From Enterobacter sp. CC120223-11 (GTDB lineage Bacteria > Pseudomonadota > Gammaproteobacteria > Enterobacterales > Enterobacteriaceae), in contig NZ_OBEF01000020.1 in assembly GCF_900215375.1 (NCBI RefSeq), positions 1 through 64,000 of the forward strand: a stretch of 64,000 nt of DNA, written 5' to 3'. The translations under genes and the position numbers were made by a program. Below the pieces are notes generated by a model, which had not been told where the DNA came from, did not search any database, and saw only the letters and a list, made by a program, of their open reading frames with translations. How positions within the stretch are numbered: position 1 is the stretch's first letter; the number at the start of each line of letters is the position of its first letter. Shown piece by piece: positions 31,749 to 40,295 of this stretch.

Positions 31749-32642
31749 ATGGATGCTAAACAAACGCGGCAGGGCGTACTTCTCGCTCTTGCCGCTTATT
31801 TTATTTGGGGCGTGGCACCCGCCTACTTCAAGCTAATTCATTACGTACCCGCCGATGAGATCCTGACGCACCGCATCATCTGGTCGTTTTTCTTTATGGT
31901 GGCGCTGATCTCCATCAGCCGCCAGTGGGCCGGCATCAAACGCCTGTGCCAGACACCGAAAAAAATCCTCTGGCTTGCCGTCTCCGCCGTGCTGATTGGC
32001 GGCAACTGGCTGCTGTTTATCTGGGCGGTGAACAATCAGCACATGCTGGAAGCGAGCCTTGGCTACTTTATTAACCCGCTGGTGAACGTTGTACTGGGGA
32101 TGATTTTCCTTGGCGAGCGCTTCCGCCGTATGCAGTGGCTGGCGGTGATCCTGGCCGCCTGCGGGGTGCTGGTTCAGCTCTGGACGTTCGGCTCCCTGCC
32201 GGTTATTGCCCTGGGGCTGGCCTTCAGCTTTGCGTTCTATGGCCTGGCCCGTAAAAAAATCGCCGTCGATGCGCAGACCGGGATGCTGGTCGAAACCTTG
32301 TGGCTGCTTCCCGTGGCAGCGATTTACCTGTTCGGCATTGCCGACAGCGCCACCAGCCATATGGGCAGCAACCCGTGGTCGCTAAATCTCCTGCTGATGG
32401 CGGCAGGCGTGGTCACCACTATTCCGCTGCTGTGCTTCACCGGCGCGGCGACGCGACTGCGGCTTTCCACCCTGGGCTTCTTCCAGTACATCGGCCCGAC
32501 GCTGATGTTCCTGCTGGCGGTAGTGTTTTACGGTGAAACCCCGGGCGCGGATAAAATGGTCACCTTTGCCTTCATCTGGGTCGCCCTGGCCGTCTTCGTG
32601 ATGGACGCGATTTACACCCTGCGCCGCACGCCAAAAGGCTGA
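31749..32642 (+). CDS. rarD: EamA-family permease RarD
   Basis: Inner-membrane drug/metabolite transporter of the RarD family, 297 aa (E. coli 296). Ten predicted membrane helices; family segments YFIWGVAPAYFKL at the N-terminus, SLGYFINPLVNVVLGMIFLGERF and LGFFQYIGPTLMFLLAV. Named for chloramphenicol sensitivity, but the natural substrate is not known. A hairpin (32651-32673) follows. Confidence 0.92.
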   Translation: MDAKQTRQGVLLALAAYFIWGVAPAYFKLIHYVPADEILTHRIIWSFFFMVALISISRQWAGIKRLCQTPKKILWLAVSAVLIGGNWLLFIWAVNNQHMLEASLGYFINPLVNVVLGMIFLGERFRRMQWLAVILAACGVLVQLWTFGSLPVIALGLAFSFAFYGLARKKIAVDAQTGMLVETLWLLPVAAIYLFGIADSATSHMGSNPWSLNLLLMAAGVVTTIPLLCFTGAATRLRLSTLGFFQYIGPTLMFLLAVVFYGETPGADKMVTFAFIWVALAVFVMDAIYTLRRTPKG

Positions 32643-32650
32643 TGCTCAAG

Positions 32651-32673
32651 GCTTTGCCGGTTTCCGGCAAAGC
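32651..32673 (+). terminator. Hairpin after rarD
   Basis: Perfect 10 bp stem GCTTTGCCGG-ttt-CCGGCAAAGC 8 bp after the rarD stop. The following TCTTGCGG is not a good T-run, so termination may be partial. It separates rarD from the accessory desaturase gene. Confidence 0.55.
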
Positions 32674-32752
32674 TCTTGCGGTAAAATTCTTTGTGATTTC
32701 AAACGGCTTCTCACATCTTCAGCGCATGAACCCTTAACGATGTGAAAGCCGG

Positions 32753-33745
32753 ATGTTGCTCCCCAATACAGATAAACGCGCCGCCTGGCTCGACGACGAA
32801 CAGCGTCAGGCCGTACACCTCCTCGCCAGAAGCTGGCTGTGGCGCAGCGAACTGCCCACCTGGCTGCTGATGGGCGTGATTTATAGCGGCTGGTTTACGA
32901 CGCTTATCTTTCACGCCACGCTGGGGCTGTTCGCTTCCACCGCGTTACTTATCCTCTTCACCACCTGGTATATGTCCTTTCAGCACGAGCTGATTCACGG
33001 CCACCCGACACGCTGGCCGCGCGTCAATCAGTTGTTCGGCCTGCTGCCGCTGGCGGTGTGGTATCCGTTTGGCCTGTATCGCGATTCTCATCTCGCCCAT
33101 CATCGCAATCAGCTGCTGACGGTGCCGGGTGAAGATCCGGAAACCTATTACTTCTCCGCCGGGCGCTGGCAGCGATTCAGCGAGTGGCAGCAGCGCGTAA
33201 TCCACCTGCGTAATACCTTTCCTGGTCGCCTGCTGCTGGCACCGCTGCTGGATATCGCTGGCGTGCTGGCGGGCATGGTGACGTCATTTCGCCAGGGAGA
33301 TCGCCGTGCCATCACCATGTGGCTGGTGCACTTTTCGCTTTTGGGGTTGCTCTTCGCATGGCTGACGCACCATGGGTTCTCCGTGTTCTGGTATCTTTTG
33401 GCGGTCAGCTATCCGGCGCTGGCGGTGACCAAAGTGCGTTCGTTCCTCGAGCACCGCGCGGCAGACGATCCGCTCGCCCGCTCCGCCATTACCGAAACCT
33501 CGCTCCTCTGGCGTCTGCTGTTTTTAAATCTGAACTATCATTCGGTACATCACGATTTGCCGGGCGTGCCCTGGTACGGTTTACGCAAAGTGTGGCTGCG
33601 AGACAGAGCCCGCTACGCCGAGCGCAATCAGGGTTTCGTGGTGAAGGGCTATCGCGAATGGTGGCGTAATTACCGGTATCGCCCGGTGGACGTCACCGTC
33701 CATCCGTCAGGCAGCGGAGAAAATCAGCATGAGCGCCAGGATTAG
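32753..33745 (+). CDS. Fatty acid desaturase-family membrane protein
   Basis: 330 aa. Membrane-bound di-iron desaturase/hydroxylase family (PF00487-like): His boxes H78-ELI-H82-G-H84, H113-LA-HH117 and H263-SV-HH267, plus H234 (FLEHR), embedded between paired hydrophobic segments (about 36-75, 95-108, 150-170, 187-222). This is the ligand set of an active enzyme. Substrate unknown: acyl lipid, alkane, carotenoid or a small lipid-like molecule are all possible. The Shine-Dalgarno is weak, and a 7 bp inverted repeat (32711-32745) lies just upstream. It overlaps the next gene by 17 bp, so the two are probably translated together. Not present here in E. coli, which has yigF/yigG. Confidence 0.88.
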   Translation: MLLPNTDKRAAWLDDEQRQAVHLLARSWLWRSELPTWLLMGVIYSGWFTTLIFHATLGLFASTALLILFTTWYMSFQHELIHGHPTRWPRVNQLFGLLPLAVWYPFGLYRDSHLAHHRNQLLTVPGEDPETYYFSAGRWQRFSEWQQRVIHLRNTFPGRLLLAPLLDIAGVLAGMVTSFRQGDRRAITMWLVHFSLLGLLFAWLTHHGFSVFWYLLAVSYPALAVTKVRSFLEHRAADDPLARSAITETSLLWRLLFLNLNYHSVHHDLPGVPWYGLRKVWLRDRARYAERNQGFVVKGYREWWRNYRYRPVDVTVHPSGSGENQHERQD

Positions 33746-34463
33746 CTTTCCAATGTACGACATTTTGCCTGCCGCCACCGACGCGCTGGCAAACGCCGTG
33801 CTGCGCCATTTTCCCGATGCACATTTTCAGCGCCCGAAGGAACTGCTTTCACACTGGCGTGATGACGATATGCTGCTGAGCCAGACCTGCGGCTATCCGC
33901 TGGTCACGCTGCTGCCGGAGGTTCAGGTGGTCGGGCAGTTTCACTACACCGCTCCGGGCTGCGAGGCGGGAAACTACCGCAGCAAGCTGCTGGTCAGGCA
34001 AGAAGGCAAAGGGAAAACGCTGGTCGATTTCCGCGGGCGCGTGGCCGCCGCCAACTCTTCAGATTCACAGTCGGGCTATCACGCACTGCGAAACAGCCTC
34101 GGACACGACGACACATTTTTTCAGTCAATTGTCTGGAGCGGCAGCCATCGCCAGTCGCTGGCTTTGCTGCAAAGCGTAAAGGCGGACATCGCTGCGATTG
34201 ACTGCGTCAGCCTGACGCTCTTTGAACGTTATCTACCGCAGGTGCTCTCTGGCCTGACAACAATCGGTGAAACGGCACTCACGCCGGGCCTGCCGCTGAT
34301 TACCTCAAAGCACACTTCAGCCGCAACGCTCGCGACTTTGCGGGAAGTTTTAGGCAGCCTGGCAAGGGAGAAGGAGATAGCAGAGCCGTTGCTCATCGGC
34401 GGCTTCAGTCCTGCAAGCCGCCGTGATTACGACGTGATACTTAAAGCCAGTTCTTGCGCTTAA
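33729..34463 (+). CDS. PhnD-like phosphate/phosphonate-binding domain protein without signal peptide
   Basis: 244 aa, resembling the soluble binding proteins of phosphate/phosphite/phosphonate ABC transporters (COG3221, PF12974): N-terminal [18 protein letters not shown], then [21 protein letters not shown] and the conserved [15 protein letters not shown]. It has no signal peptide or lipobox and no ABC permease or ATPase gene nearby, so it is unlikely to be an ordinary periplasmic transporter part. GGAG lies nine bases before the ATG, inside the desaturase gene, with 17 bp overlap. Its last 23 bp overlap corA on the other strand. Function unknown; a cytosolic ligand-binding partner of the desaturase is an inference. 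Confidence 0.82.
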   Translation: MSARISFPMYDILPAATDALANAVLRHFPDAHFQRPKELLSHWRDDDMLLSQTCGYPLVTLLPEVQVVGQFHYTAPGCEAGNYRSKLLVRQEGKGKTLVDFRGRVAAANSSDSQSGYHALRNSLGHDDTFFQSIVWSGSHRQSLALLQSVKADIAAIDCVSLTLFERYLPQVLSGLTTIGETALTPGLPLITSKHTSAATLATLREVLGSLAREKEIAEPLLIGGFSPASRRDYDVILKASSCA

Positions 34464-35391
34464 AGTAGAGGTACGGCGCGAGGCCCGCGAGGATCATCAC
34501 CACAATCGCCGCCGGGTAGCCGAAGCTGAAGTGCAGCTCGGGCATAAACTCGAAGTTCATGCCGTAGCTTGAAGCCACCAGCGTCGGCGGCAGGAACACC
34601 ACGGAAACCACCGAGAAGATCTTGATGATGCGGTTCTGCTCGATGTTGATAAAGCCCATCGCCGCCTGCATCAGGAAGTTCACCTTCTGGAACAGGGATT
34701 CGTTGTGCGGCAGCAGGGATTCGATATCTCGCAGAATCTCACGCGCCTGCTCCAGCTGTACCGCCGGCAGACGCGCTTTGCGCACGAGGAAGTTCAGCGC
34801 GCGCTGGGTATCCATCAGACACAAACGCACCTTCCAGCCGATATCTTCCAGCTCCGCCAGGGTGGAGAGCGCTTCGTCGTACTCGTCGCCCTGATGGCCT
34901 TCCATGATCACCCGGCTCAGCTTTTCCAGATCGCTGTAGATGTTTTCAATTTCATCCGCCAGCTGTTCGATTTTGGTTTCGAACAGATCCAGCAGCAGCT
35001 CGAACGCGTTGCCGTCCACCATCTCCTGGTTGCGGGCTCGCATACGATACAGGCGGAAAGCAGGCAGCTCACGTTCGCGCAGGGTAAACAGACGCCCTTC
35101 GCGAATGGTGAACGCCACGGTGGAGTTCCCCGCGTGATCGTCGGCATCTTCAAAGAAGAAGAAGGAGTGAATGTGCAGCCCGTCTTCATCTTCAAAGAAA
35201 CGGGCCGACGCTTCGATGTCTTCCAGTTCAGGGCGTGTTGCCAGGTTCTGACCGAGCTCTGTCTGTACGCGGTTACGTTCTTCGTCGTCCGGCTCCACCA
35301 AATCGACCCAGACAGAGCTGCCCAGGTGTTCGATGTCATCGGACTCAAGACGCGTTAAGCGATTGTTTTCCAGTTGAAATGCGCTCAGCAT
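34441..35391 (-). CDS. corA: Magnesium/cobalt transport protein CorA
   Basis: Constitutive pentameric Mg2+ channel of the inner membrane. 316 aa as in E. coli. A large cytoplasmic funnel domain with the long stalk helix is followed by two C-terminal membrane helices; the selectivity motif GMN is in [12 protein letters not shown] and the C-terminus is basic ([10 protein letters not shown]). The start [10 protein letters not shown], with GGGAG upstream, was chosen over an in-frame start 19 codons earlier. Preceded by a leader of about 230 nt with a small ORF. Confidence 0.96.
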   Translation of the reverse strand: MLSAFQLENNRLTRLESDDIEHLGSSVWVDLVEPDDEERNRVQTELGQNLATRPELEDIEASARFFEDEDGLHIHSFFFFEDADDHAGNSTVAFTIREGRLFTLRERELPAFRLYRMRARNQEMVDGNAFELLLDLFETKIEQLADEIENIYSDLEKLSRVIMEGHQGDEYDEALSTLAELEDIGWKVRLCLMDTQRALNFLVRKARLPAVQLEQAREILRDIESLLPHNESLFQKVNFLMQAAMGFINIEQNRIIKIFSVVSVVFLPPTLVASSYGMNFEFMPELHFSFGYPAAIVVMILAGLAPYLYFKRKNWL

Positions 35392-35512
35392 GACCGGGAC
35401 TCCCAATGCAAAAAATGATCGGACAGTACGTTGGGCACACAGAAACAATGGGGGTTTCAGACCATTAAGCCTGACTCAGAGCGACGGGAGAAACGCGTGT
35501 CGCTGACAACCT

Positions 35513-35544
35513 CTAAGGCCATCAGCGTTGGGTGATAGCCTTAG
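35513..35544 (-). promoter_or_regulatory. Leader stem-loop overlapping the small ORF stop
   Basis: CTAAGGC (minus strand, 35538-35544) can pair with GCCTTAG (35513-35519) around an 18 nt loop. Because the first arm contains the stop codon of the small ORF, ribosomes finishing it would open this helix, as expected of a translation-sensing leader. Confidence 0.5.
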
Positions 35545-35597
35545 GAGTTGTTCCTGGATTGCAGGAAGTTGAGCCAGCATCTACTGGGTGTGTCCAA
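35541..35597 (-). CDS. corL: Putative leader peptide of corA (corL-like)
   Basis: An 18-codon frame, TTG start at 35595-35597 with AAGAGGA eight bases upstream, reading MDTPSRCWLNFLQSRNNS. It begins about 27 nt after the predicted corA start point. A short ORF in the corA leader (corL), whose translation governs Rho-dependent termination, is known in Salmonella; position and size suggest this is the same element. A stem-loop (35513-35544) overlaps its stop codon. Confidence 0.6.
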   Translation of the reverse strand: MDTPSRCWLNFLQSRNNS

Positions 35598-35629
35598 GGT
35601 ATCAGTCCTCTTAGCGTAATCGTGGGCGC

Positions 35630-35658
35630 ATGTTACGCCAGCCTAAATGCAGCGTCAA
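35630..35658 (-). promoter_or_regulatory. corA promoter
   Basis: TTGACG (35653-35658), 17 bp spacer, TAACAT (35630-35635) on the minus strand: a good sigma-70 promoter directed at corA, with a predicted start point near 35623 and hence a leader of about 230 nt. Confidence 0.75.
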
Positions 35659-35672
35659 CACGCAACGAAACG

Positions 35673-35697
35673 CCAGAGAAGTTTTCATCCCCTCTGG
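35673..35697 (-). terminator. Possible uvrD terminator hairpin
   Basis: CCAGAG / CTCTGG stem with a 13 nt A-rich loop, followed on the minus strand by CGTTTCG. It lies between uvrD and the corA promoter. The T-run is weak, so this may be a partial terminator. Confidence 0.45.
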
Positions 35698-35745
35698 CCT
35701 GTAAGATTAGCAGAACGTTACAAATTTATGATGATTTTCTGAAAG

Positions 35746-37908
35746 TTACACGTTTTCGAGACGCGCGTAGGCGGCCACCAGCCATTTGATCCCCTGACCC
35801 TGGAACGCTACCTGCAAACGGCTGTGCTCGCCGCTGCCTTCCAGATTCACGATGGTGCCTTCGCCGAATTTCGCGTGGCGCACACGCTGGCCGAGCTTGT
35901 AACCGGTGTCGTTTTCCGCCATCGGCGTGCCCATGCGCTGATGGCTAACCGGGCGGCTGACCGTGGCGCGCAGACGGACTTCCTCCACGCAGGCTTCCGG
36001 CAGCTCGCCGATAAAGCGCGACGGACGATGATAAACCTCTTTGCCGTACAGACGACGGGTTTCCGCATACGTTAGCGTCAGCTTCTGCATCGCACGCGTC
36101 ACGCCAACGTAGGCCAGGCGGCGCTCTTCTTCCAGACGCCCGCCTTCATCAAGCGACATCTGGCTCGGGAACATCCCCTCTTCCATGCCGACGATAAACA
36201 CCTGCGGGAACTCCAGCCCTTTCGCCGAGTGCAGCGTCATCAGCTGCACGGCGTCCTGCCAGGTGTCCGCCTGCCCTTCCCCCGCTTCCAGCGCGGCGTG
36301 GGAAAGGAATGCCTGAAGCGGCATTAAATCTTCTTCTTCGTCGTTGTAGCTGAACTGGCGCGTTGCCGTCACCAGTTCCTCTAAGTTTTCGATACGGGTC
36401 TGGCCTTTTTCGCCCTTCTCCTGCTCGTACATCATGAACAGGCCGGAATCTTTTATGACGCGGTCGGTCTGCACGTGCAGCGGCATGTCTGCCGTTTCCT
36501 GGGAGAGCGCTTCGATAAGCTCCATAAAGCGCTGTAACGCGCTGGCCGCACGCCCGGCGAGGGCCTTATCTTTCAGCAGCTCACGGCACGCCTGCCACAG
36601 AGTCAGCTGACGTTCACGCGAGGTTTGGCGTACGACGTCTAACGTGCGATCGCCAATGCCGCGCGTCGGCGTGTTAACCACACGTTCAAACGCTGCATCG
36701 TCGTTGCGATTGGCAATAAGACGCAGATAAGCCAGCGCGTCTTTGATTTCCTGACGTTCGAAGAAGCGCATGCCGCCGTAGATGCGGTACGGCATGCTGA
36801 CCTGCAACAGCGCCTCTTCCAGCACGCGCGACTGGGCGTTGCTGCGGTAGAGAATGGCGCACTGCTCCAGCGCACCGCCGTTGTCCTGCCAGGTTTTGAT
36901 GCGGTTCACCACGAAGCGGGCTTCGTCGAGTTCGTTGAAGGCGCAATAGAGTGAAATCGGTTCGCCGTCGACGCCATCGGTCCACAGCTTTTTGCCGAGG
37001 CGCCCATTGTTGTTTTCAATCAGGGCGTTGGCGGCGCTGAGGATATTGCTGGTCGAGCGGTAGTTTTGCTCCAGGCGGATGGTTTCCGCGCCGGGGAAAT
37101 CATTGAGGAAGCGCTGGATGTTTTCCACCTGCGCGCCACGCCAGCCGTAGATCGACTGGTCATCGTCGCCAACGATCATTACTTTGCCGGTGTCGCCCGC
37201 GAGCATGCGGATCCAGGCGTACTGAATATTGTTGGTGTCCTGGAACTCGTCGACGAGGATGTTGGTGAAGCGTTCGCGGTAGTGCTGCAGAATGTGCGGC
37301 TTGTTGAGCCACAGCTCATGGGCGCGCAGCAGCAGCTCGGCAAAATCCACCAGCCCCGCGCGGTCGCACGCTTCCTGATAGGCCTTGTAAATACTCTGCC
37401 AGGTCTGTTCGACCGGGTTGCCAAAGCTCTGAATATGATGCGGGCGCAGGCCTTCATCTTTCTGCCCGTTGATGTACCACATCGCCTGACGCGCGGGCCA
37501 CTGCTTCTCATCGAGGTTCATCGCCTTCATCAGGCGCTTCAGTAAACGCAGCTGATCTTCGCTGTCGAGGATCTGGAAATCCTGCGGCAGATTGGCGTCC
37601 AGATGATGCGCACGCAGCAGACGGTGCGCCAGCCCGTGGAAGGTGCCGACCCACATCCCGCCCTGAGATGAACCCATCAGCTGCGCGATACGATGACGCA
37701 TTTCCGCCGCCGCCTTGTTGGTGAACGTCACCGCCATGATCGAATAGGGCGAGCAGTTCTCCACGCTTTGCAGCCAGGCGATGCGGTGGACCAGCACGCG
37801 TGTCTTGCCACTGCCTGCCCCTGCCAGCACCAGCAGGTTAGTGCGGTTGGCCGCTACGGCTTCGCGCTGTTTGTCATTGAGGCTGTCGAGCAGGTAAGAA
37901 ACGTCCAT
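35746..37908 (-). CDS. uvrD: DNA helicase II UvrD
   Basis: 3'-5' superfamily 1 helicase for nucleotide excision and mismatch repair and for removing RecA filaments. 720 aa as in E. coli. Walker A AGAGSGKT (29-36), DEFQDTN Walker B region, GDDDQSIYGWRG (motif III), LHSAKGLEFPQVF (motif V) and VGVTRAMQKL (motif VI); the C-terminal Tudor-like domain after about residue 660 binds partners. The MDVSYLLDSLND start was chosen over a Met ten codons upstream. A LexA box is 37 bp before it; last gene of the lptM-uvrD run. Confidence 0.97.
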   Translation of the reverse strand: MDVSYLLDSLNDKQREAVAANRTNLLVLAGAGSGKTRVLVHRIAWLQSVENCSPYSIMAVTFTNKAAAEMRHRIAQLMGSSQGGMWVGTFHGLAHRLLRAHHLDANLPQDFQILDSEDQLRLLKRLMKAMNLDEKQWPARQAMWYINGQKDEGLRPHHIQSFGNPVEQTWQSIYKAYQEACDRAGLVDFAELLLRAHELWLNKPHILQHYRERFTNILVDEFQDTNNIQYAWIRMLAGDTGKVMIVGDDDQSIYGWRGAQVENIQRFLNDFPGAETIRLEQNYRSTSNILSAANALIENNNGRLGKKLWTDGVDGEPISLYCAFNELDEARFVVNRIKTWQDNGGALEQCAILYRSNAQSRVLEEALLQVSMPYRIYGGMRFFERQEIKDALAYLRLIANRNDDAAFERVVNTPTRGIGDRTLDVVRQTSRERQLTLWQACRELLKDKALAGRAASALQRFMELIEALSQETADMPLHVQTDRVIKDSGLFMMYEQEKGEKGQTRIENLEELVTATRQFSYNDEEEDLMPLQAFLSHAALEAGEGQADTWQDAVQLMTLHSAKGLEFPQVFIVGMEEGMFPSQMSLDEGGRLEEERRLAYVGVTRAMQKLTLTYAETRRLYGKEVYHRPSRFIGELPEACVEEVRLRATVSRPVSHQRMGTPMAENDTGYKLGQRVRHAKFGEGTIVNLEGSGEHSRLQVAFQGQGIKWLVAAYARLENV

Positions 37909-37944
37909 TGGCACCGCCGGAGAAAGTCGGGGTTCCACGAACCC

Positions 37945-37960
37945 CTGTTAATATATACAG
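37945..37960. promoter_or_regulatory. LexA (SOS) box of uvrD
   Basis: CTGTTAATATATACAG fits the LexA consensus CTG-N10-CAG with an AT-rich centre, in the yigB-uvrD gap 37 bp before uvrD. E. coli uvrD has an SOS box at the same place, so DNA-damage induction separate from the upstream genes is expected. Confidence 0.92.
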
Positions 37961-37972
37961 AGTTACTGGTGA

Positions 37973-38689
37973 TTATATCAGCGTGGTGAGGGATGCCAAC
38001 CGCGAAATTTCGATGTGTGGCAGCAGGCGGCTGTCGTGGATTTGCATCAAATCGCCGTCAAGAAGGTTGATCCAGCAAGCCTGCATCCCGCAGCGAACGG
38101 CCCCGGCGACGTCCGTCGTCAGATCATCGCCAACGTGCAGGATCTGTTCCAGCGGCACGTCTAAACGTTCTGCCGCCAGATGGTACATGTCACTGAACGG
38201 CTTCGAACGCCCGTCCGGGCCCGCGCGCAGGACAAACTTAAAATAGTCGTTCAGGCCGAACAACTCAGGCTGCGCGTTGCCGTTGGTTATCGCCACCAGC
38301 GGCCATTTCTCTGCAAGCTTCGCCAGCGTGTCATGGGTTTCCTGCGGCACGTCAATGGCGCTGCGCCATCTGGCGAAGTTCGCCATCGCCGCGTTGGCGC
38401 CCACGTCGGCTTCGCTGGCGGAAAGCCCGGCGTTGAGCATCGCCTGCTCGACTGCCCGGCGACGCCATTCGGTCACGTCGTGGTAAATCTCCGGTTCTGA
38501 CTGACGCAGCGCGGTGCGCAGCTGCTGAAAATCACTGTTTTCAAGCTCACTCAGGGCGGGATGGTAGCCGCGAACGAAGGCCAGAGACTCTTTCTCCGTG
38601 CGGCGGATGACCTGGCGGTTGTCGTAGAGCGTGTCGTCAAGATCGAACGTCAGGGCAGCAATCTGGCCCAATGGACGGTAAAAACGCAT
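37973..38689 (-). CDS. yigB: HAD-family FMN phosphatase YigB
   Basis: Haloacid dehalogenase-like hydrolase, 238 aa as in E. coli YigB, which dephosphorylates FMN (5-amino-6-ribitylamino-uracil phosphate has also been proposed as substrate). Motif [11 protein letters not shown] with nucleophile D16 and acid D18; motif II AITNGNA; motif [16 protein letters not shown] and [10 protein letters not shown]. The ATG shares one base with the xerC stop (TAATG), indicating coupled translation. Confidence 0.94.
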   Translation of the reverse strand: MRFYRPLGQIAALTFDLDDTLYDNRQVIRRTEKESLAFVRGYHPALSELENSDFQQLRTALRQSEPEIYHDVTEWRRRAVEQAMLNAGLSASEADVGANAAMANFARWRSAIDVPQETHDTLAKLAEKWPLVAITNGNAQPELFGLNDYFKFVLRAGPDGRSKPFSDMYHLAAERLDVPLEQILHVGDDLTTDVAGAVRCGMQACWINLLDGDLMQIHDSRLLPHIEISRLASLTTLI

Positions 38690-39591
38690 TATTTCCCCCG
38701 TTTCGCGCGTGGATGCGCCTGGTCGTACACCGAGGCAAGGTGTTGAAAATCAAGATGGGTATAGATTTGGGTGGTCGACAGATTGGCGTGCCCGAGCAGC
38801 TCCTGCACGCCTCGCAGATCGCCGCTCGATTCCAGCATGTGTGTGGCAAAAGAGTGGCGCAGCTTGTGCGGGTTCACGTGGCTGTTCAGCCCTTGCTTGA
38901 TGCCCCACTCCGCGAAGCGCTTCTGCACGTTGCGCGCCGAAATACGCTTGCCGAGCTTCGACAAAAACAGCGCATCTTCTTCCATGCCAAACAGCCCGCG
39001 TAAATCCAGCCAATGCTCAATCCAATGAACAGCATTGCGGCCAATTGGCAGACGGCGCTCTTTGCTGCCCTTGCCCATCACCCACACTTCGCCGGACTCC
39101 AGATCGAGATGCTTCAGATCCAGCCCCACCAGCTCCGATAAACGCAGGCCCGCGCCATACATCACTTCCAGCATCGCGCGGTCGCGTACCGCCAGTGGGT
39201 CGTTGAGATCAATATCCAGCAGACGGTTCACGTCGTCGACGTCGATGTTTTTCGGCAGATGGCGCGCGGCCTTCGGCGCAGAAACGGCTTTGGCCGGGTT
39301 GGCCGGAAGCTCACCCTGGCTGACCATCCAGTCAAAGAAGCTACGCAGAGCAGAAAGACGTAATGAGAGGCTGGCCGGACTCAGGCCTTTACGGCGGCTG
39401 CGCACGGCAAAACCACGCACGATAGCCACATCGCACTGCTGCCAGGTCGCAATCCGCATCTCTTCCGCCAGCGCAATGATGGTGTCGAGCTGACGCTGAT
39501 AGTTGAGTAAGGTGATCGGGCTGAGCTGGCGTTCAACGCCAAGATAGCGCAGGAAGCGCGTGGTAGGTTCCGTCAGCGCAGAGAGCGTCAT
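38689..39591 (-). CDS. xerC: Site-specific tyrosine recombinase XerC
   Basis: With XerD resolves chromosome dimers at dif. 300 aa (E. coli 298). The N-terminal core-binding domain spans about 1-100; the catalytic domain has Arg in [11 protein letters not shown], Lys in [13 protein letters not shown], HxxR in [10 protein letters not shown], and the tyrosine nucleophile in [11 protein letters not shown]. It overlaps yigA by 4 bp (ATGA) and yigB by 1 bp. As it is in the usual dapF-yigA-xerC-yigB-uvrD context, it is the housekeeping enzyme and not an integrase. Confidence 0.97.
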   Translation of the reverse strand: MTLSALTEPTTRFLRYLGVERQLSPITLLNYQRQLDTIIALAEEMRIATWQQCDVAIVRGFAVRSRRKGLSPASLSLRLSALRSFFDWMVSQGELPANPAKAVSAPKAARHLPKNIDVDDVNRLLDIDLNDPLAVRDRAMLEVMYGAGLRLSELVGLDLKHLDLESGEVWVMGKGSKERRLPIGRNAVHWIEHWLDLRGLFGMEEDALFLSKLGKRISARNVQKRFAEWGIKQGLNSHVNPHKLRHSFATHMLESSGDLRGVQELLGHANLSTTQIYTHLDFQHLASVYDQAHPRAKRGK

Positions 39592-40295
39592 ACGCGCTCG
39601 ACCCAGCGCTCCAGCAAACCAGGCAGCAGCAGGGAAATTTCCTGCAAAAGGTGCGTGCCCTGGCCCGCCTGATAGTGTTGCGCATCGCGGCTGCTGAACA
39701 GCATCACGCCAAGATCGCCGTCGCTGCCGAGCATCGACATGGCCACTGAGCCAATCGCCTTCGCTTCAGGCATCATCACCAGCAGCTCCGGGCCGTTCAG
39801 AGAGCCCAGGAAGTGCCGCTCGTGGCCTAAGCGCTGAATACGGATGGGTTCGAACGCCTGGCGCGACAACGCCAGCTGAGTAAATTTAGACGGTGCGCCA
39901 ATGCGCCAGCGATCGGCAAACAGACGCACGGTGGCGCCCGCAAGCCCAAGTTCACGTGCCCAGCGGTGAAAACGATTGAGCATGTCATCAAGGCTTTCGG
40001 CCGCCGCCAGCCGCGTTTGCAGCTCCAGCAGACGGTAGAACAGGCTTTCGTTGGCCGTCGCCTGCTCCACCAGCAGCGACATGTTCTCTTCCAGCGCATT
40101 GATGTGATTTCGCGCGCGCGCCATGTGCCACTCAACCAGCGACACCGTGCCGCGCACCGGATGCGGGACACGCATCTGCTCCACCACCGGCGCGTTGCGG
40201 ATGAAAAATTCAGGATGTTGCAGCAGATAATCGACCACCGCCCGATCGTCGAGCGAGTTCAGTTCTGTCAGCTGCTCTTCCCCTGGCTGTTTCAT
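39588..40295 (-). CDS. yigA: DUF484 domain protein YigA
   Basis: 235 aa, same length as E. coli YigA. DUF484 proteins have an N-terminal helical part ([27 protein letters not shown]), a short coil and a GAF-like C-terminal domain (about 95-230). No function is established. It is locked between dapF and xerC with 4 bp overlaps on both sides, so it is made in step with them. Confidence 0.93.
   Translation of the reverse strand: MKQPGEEQLTELNSLDDRAVVDYLLQHPEFFIRNAPVVEQMRVPHPVRGTVSLVEWHMARARNHINALEENMSLLVEQATANESLFYRLLELQTRLAAAESLDDMLNRFHRWARELGLAGATVRLFADRWRIGAPSKFTQLALSRQAFEPIRIQRLGHERHFLGSLNGPELLVMMPEAKAIGSVAMSMLGSDGDLGVMLFSSRDAQHYQAGQGTHLLQEISLLLPGLLERWVERV

Noticed and set aside
34441-35448. 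Longer CorA form starting 19 codons upstream
   Set aside because: No homology in the extension and no ribosome site, while the MLSAFQLEN start has GGGAG upstream.
38689-39591. Tyrosine recombinase as a phage or island integrase
   Set aside because: Sequence and context identify it as the housekeeping XerC.
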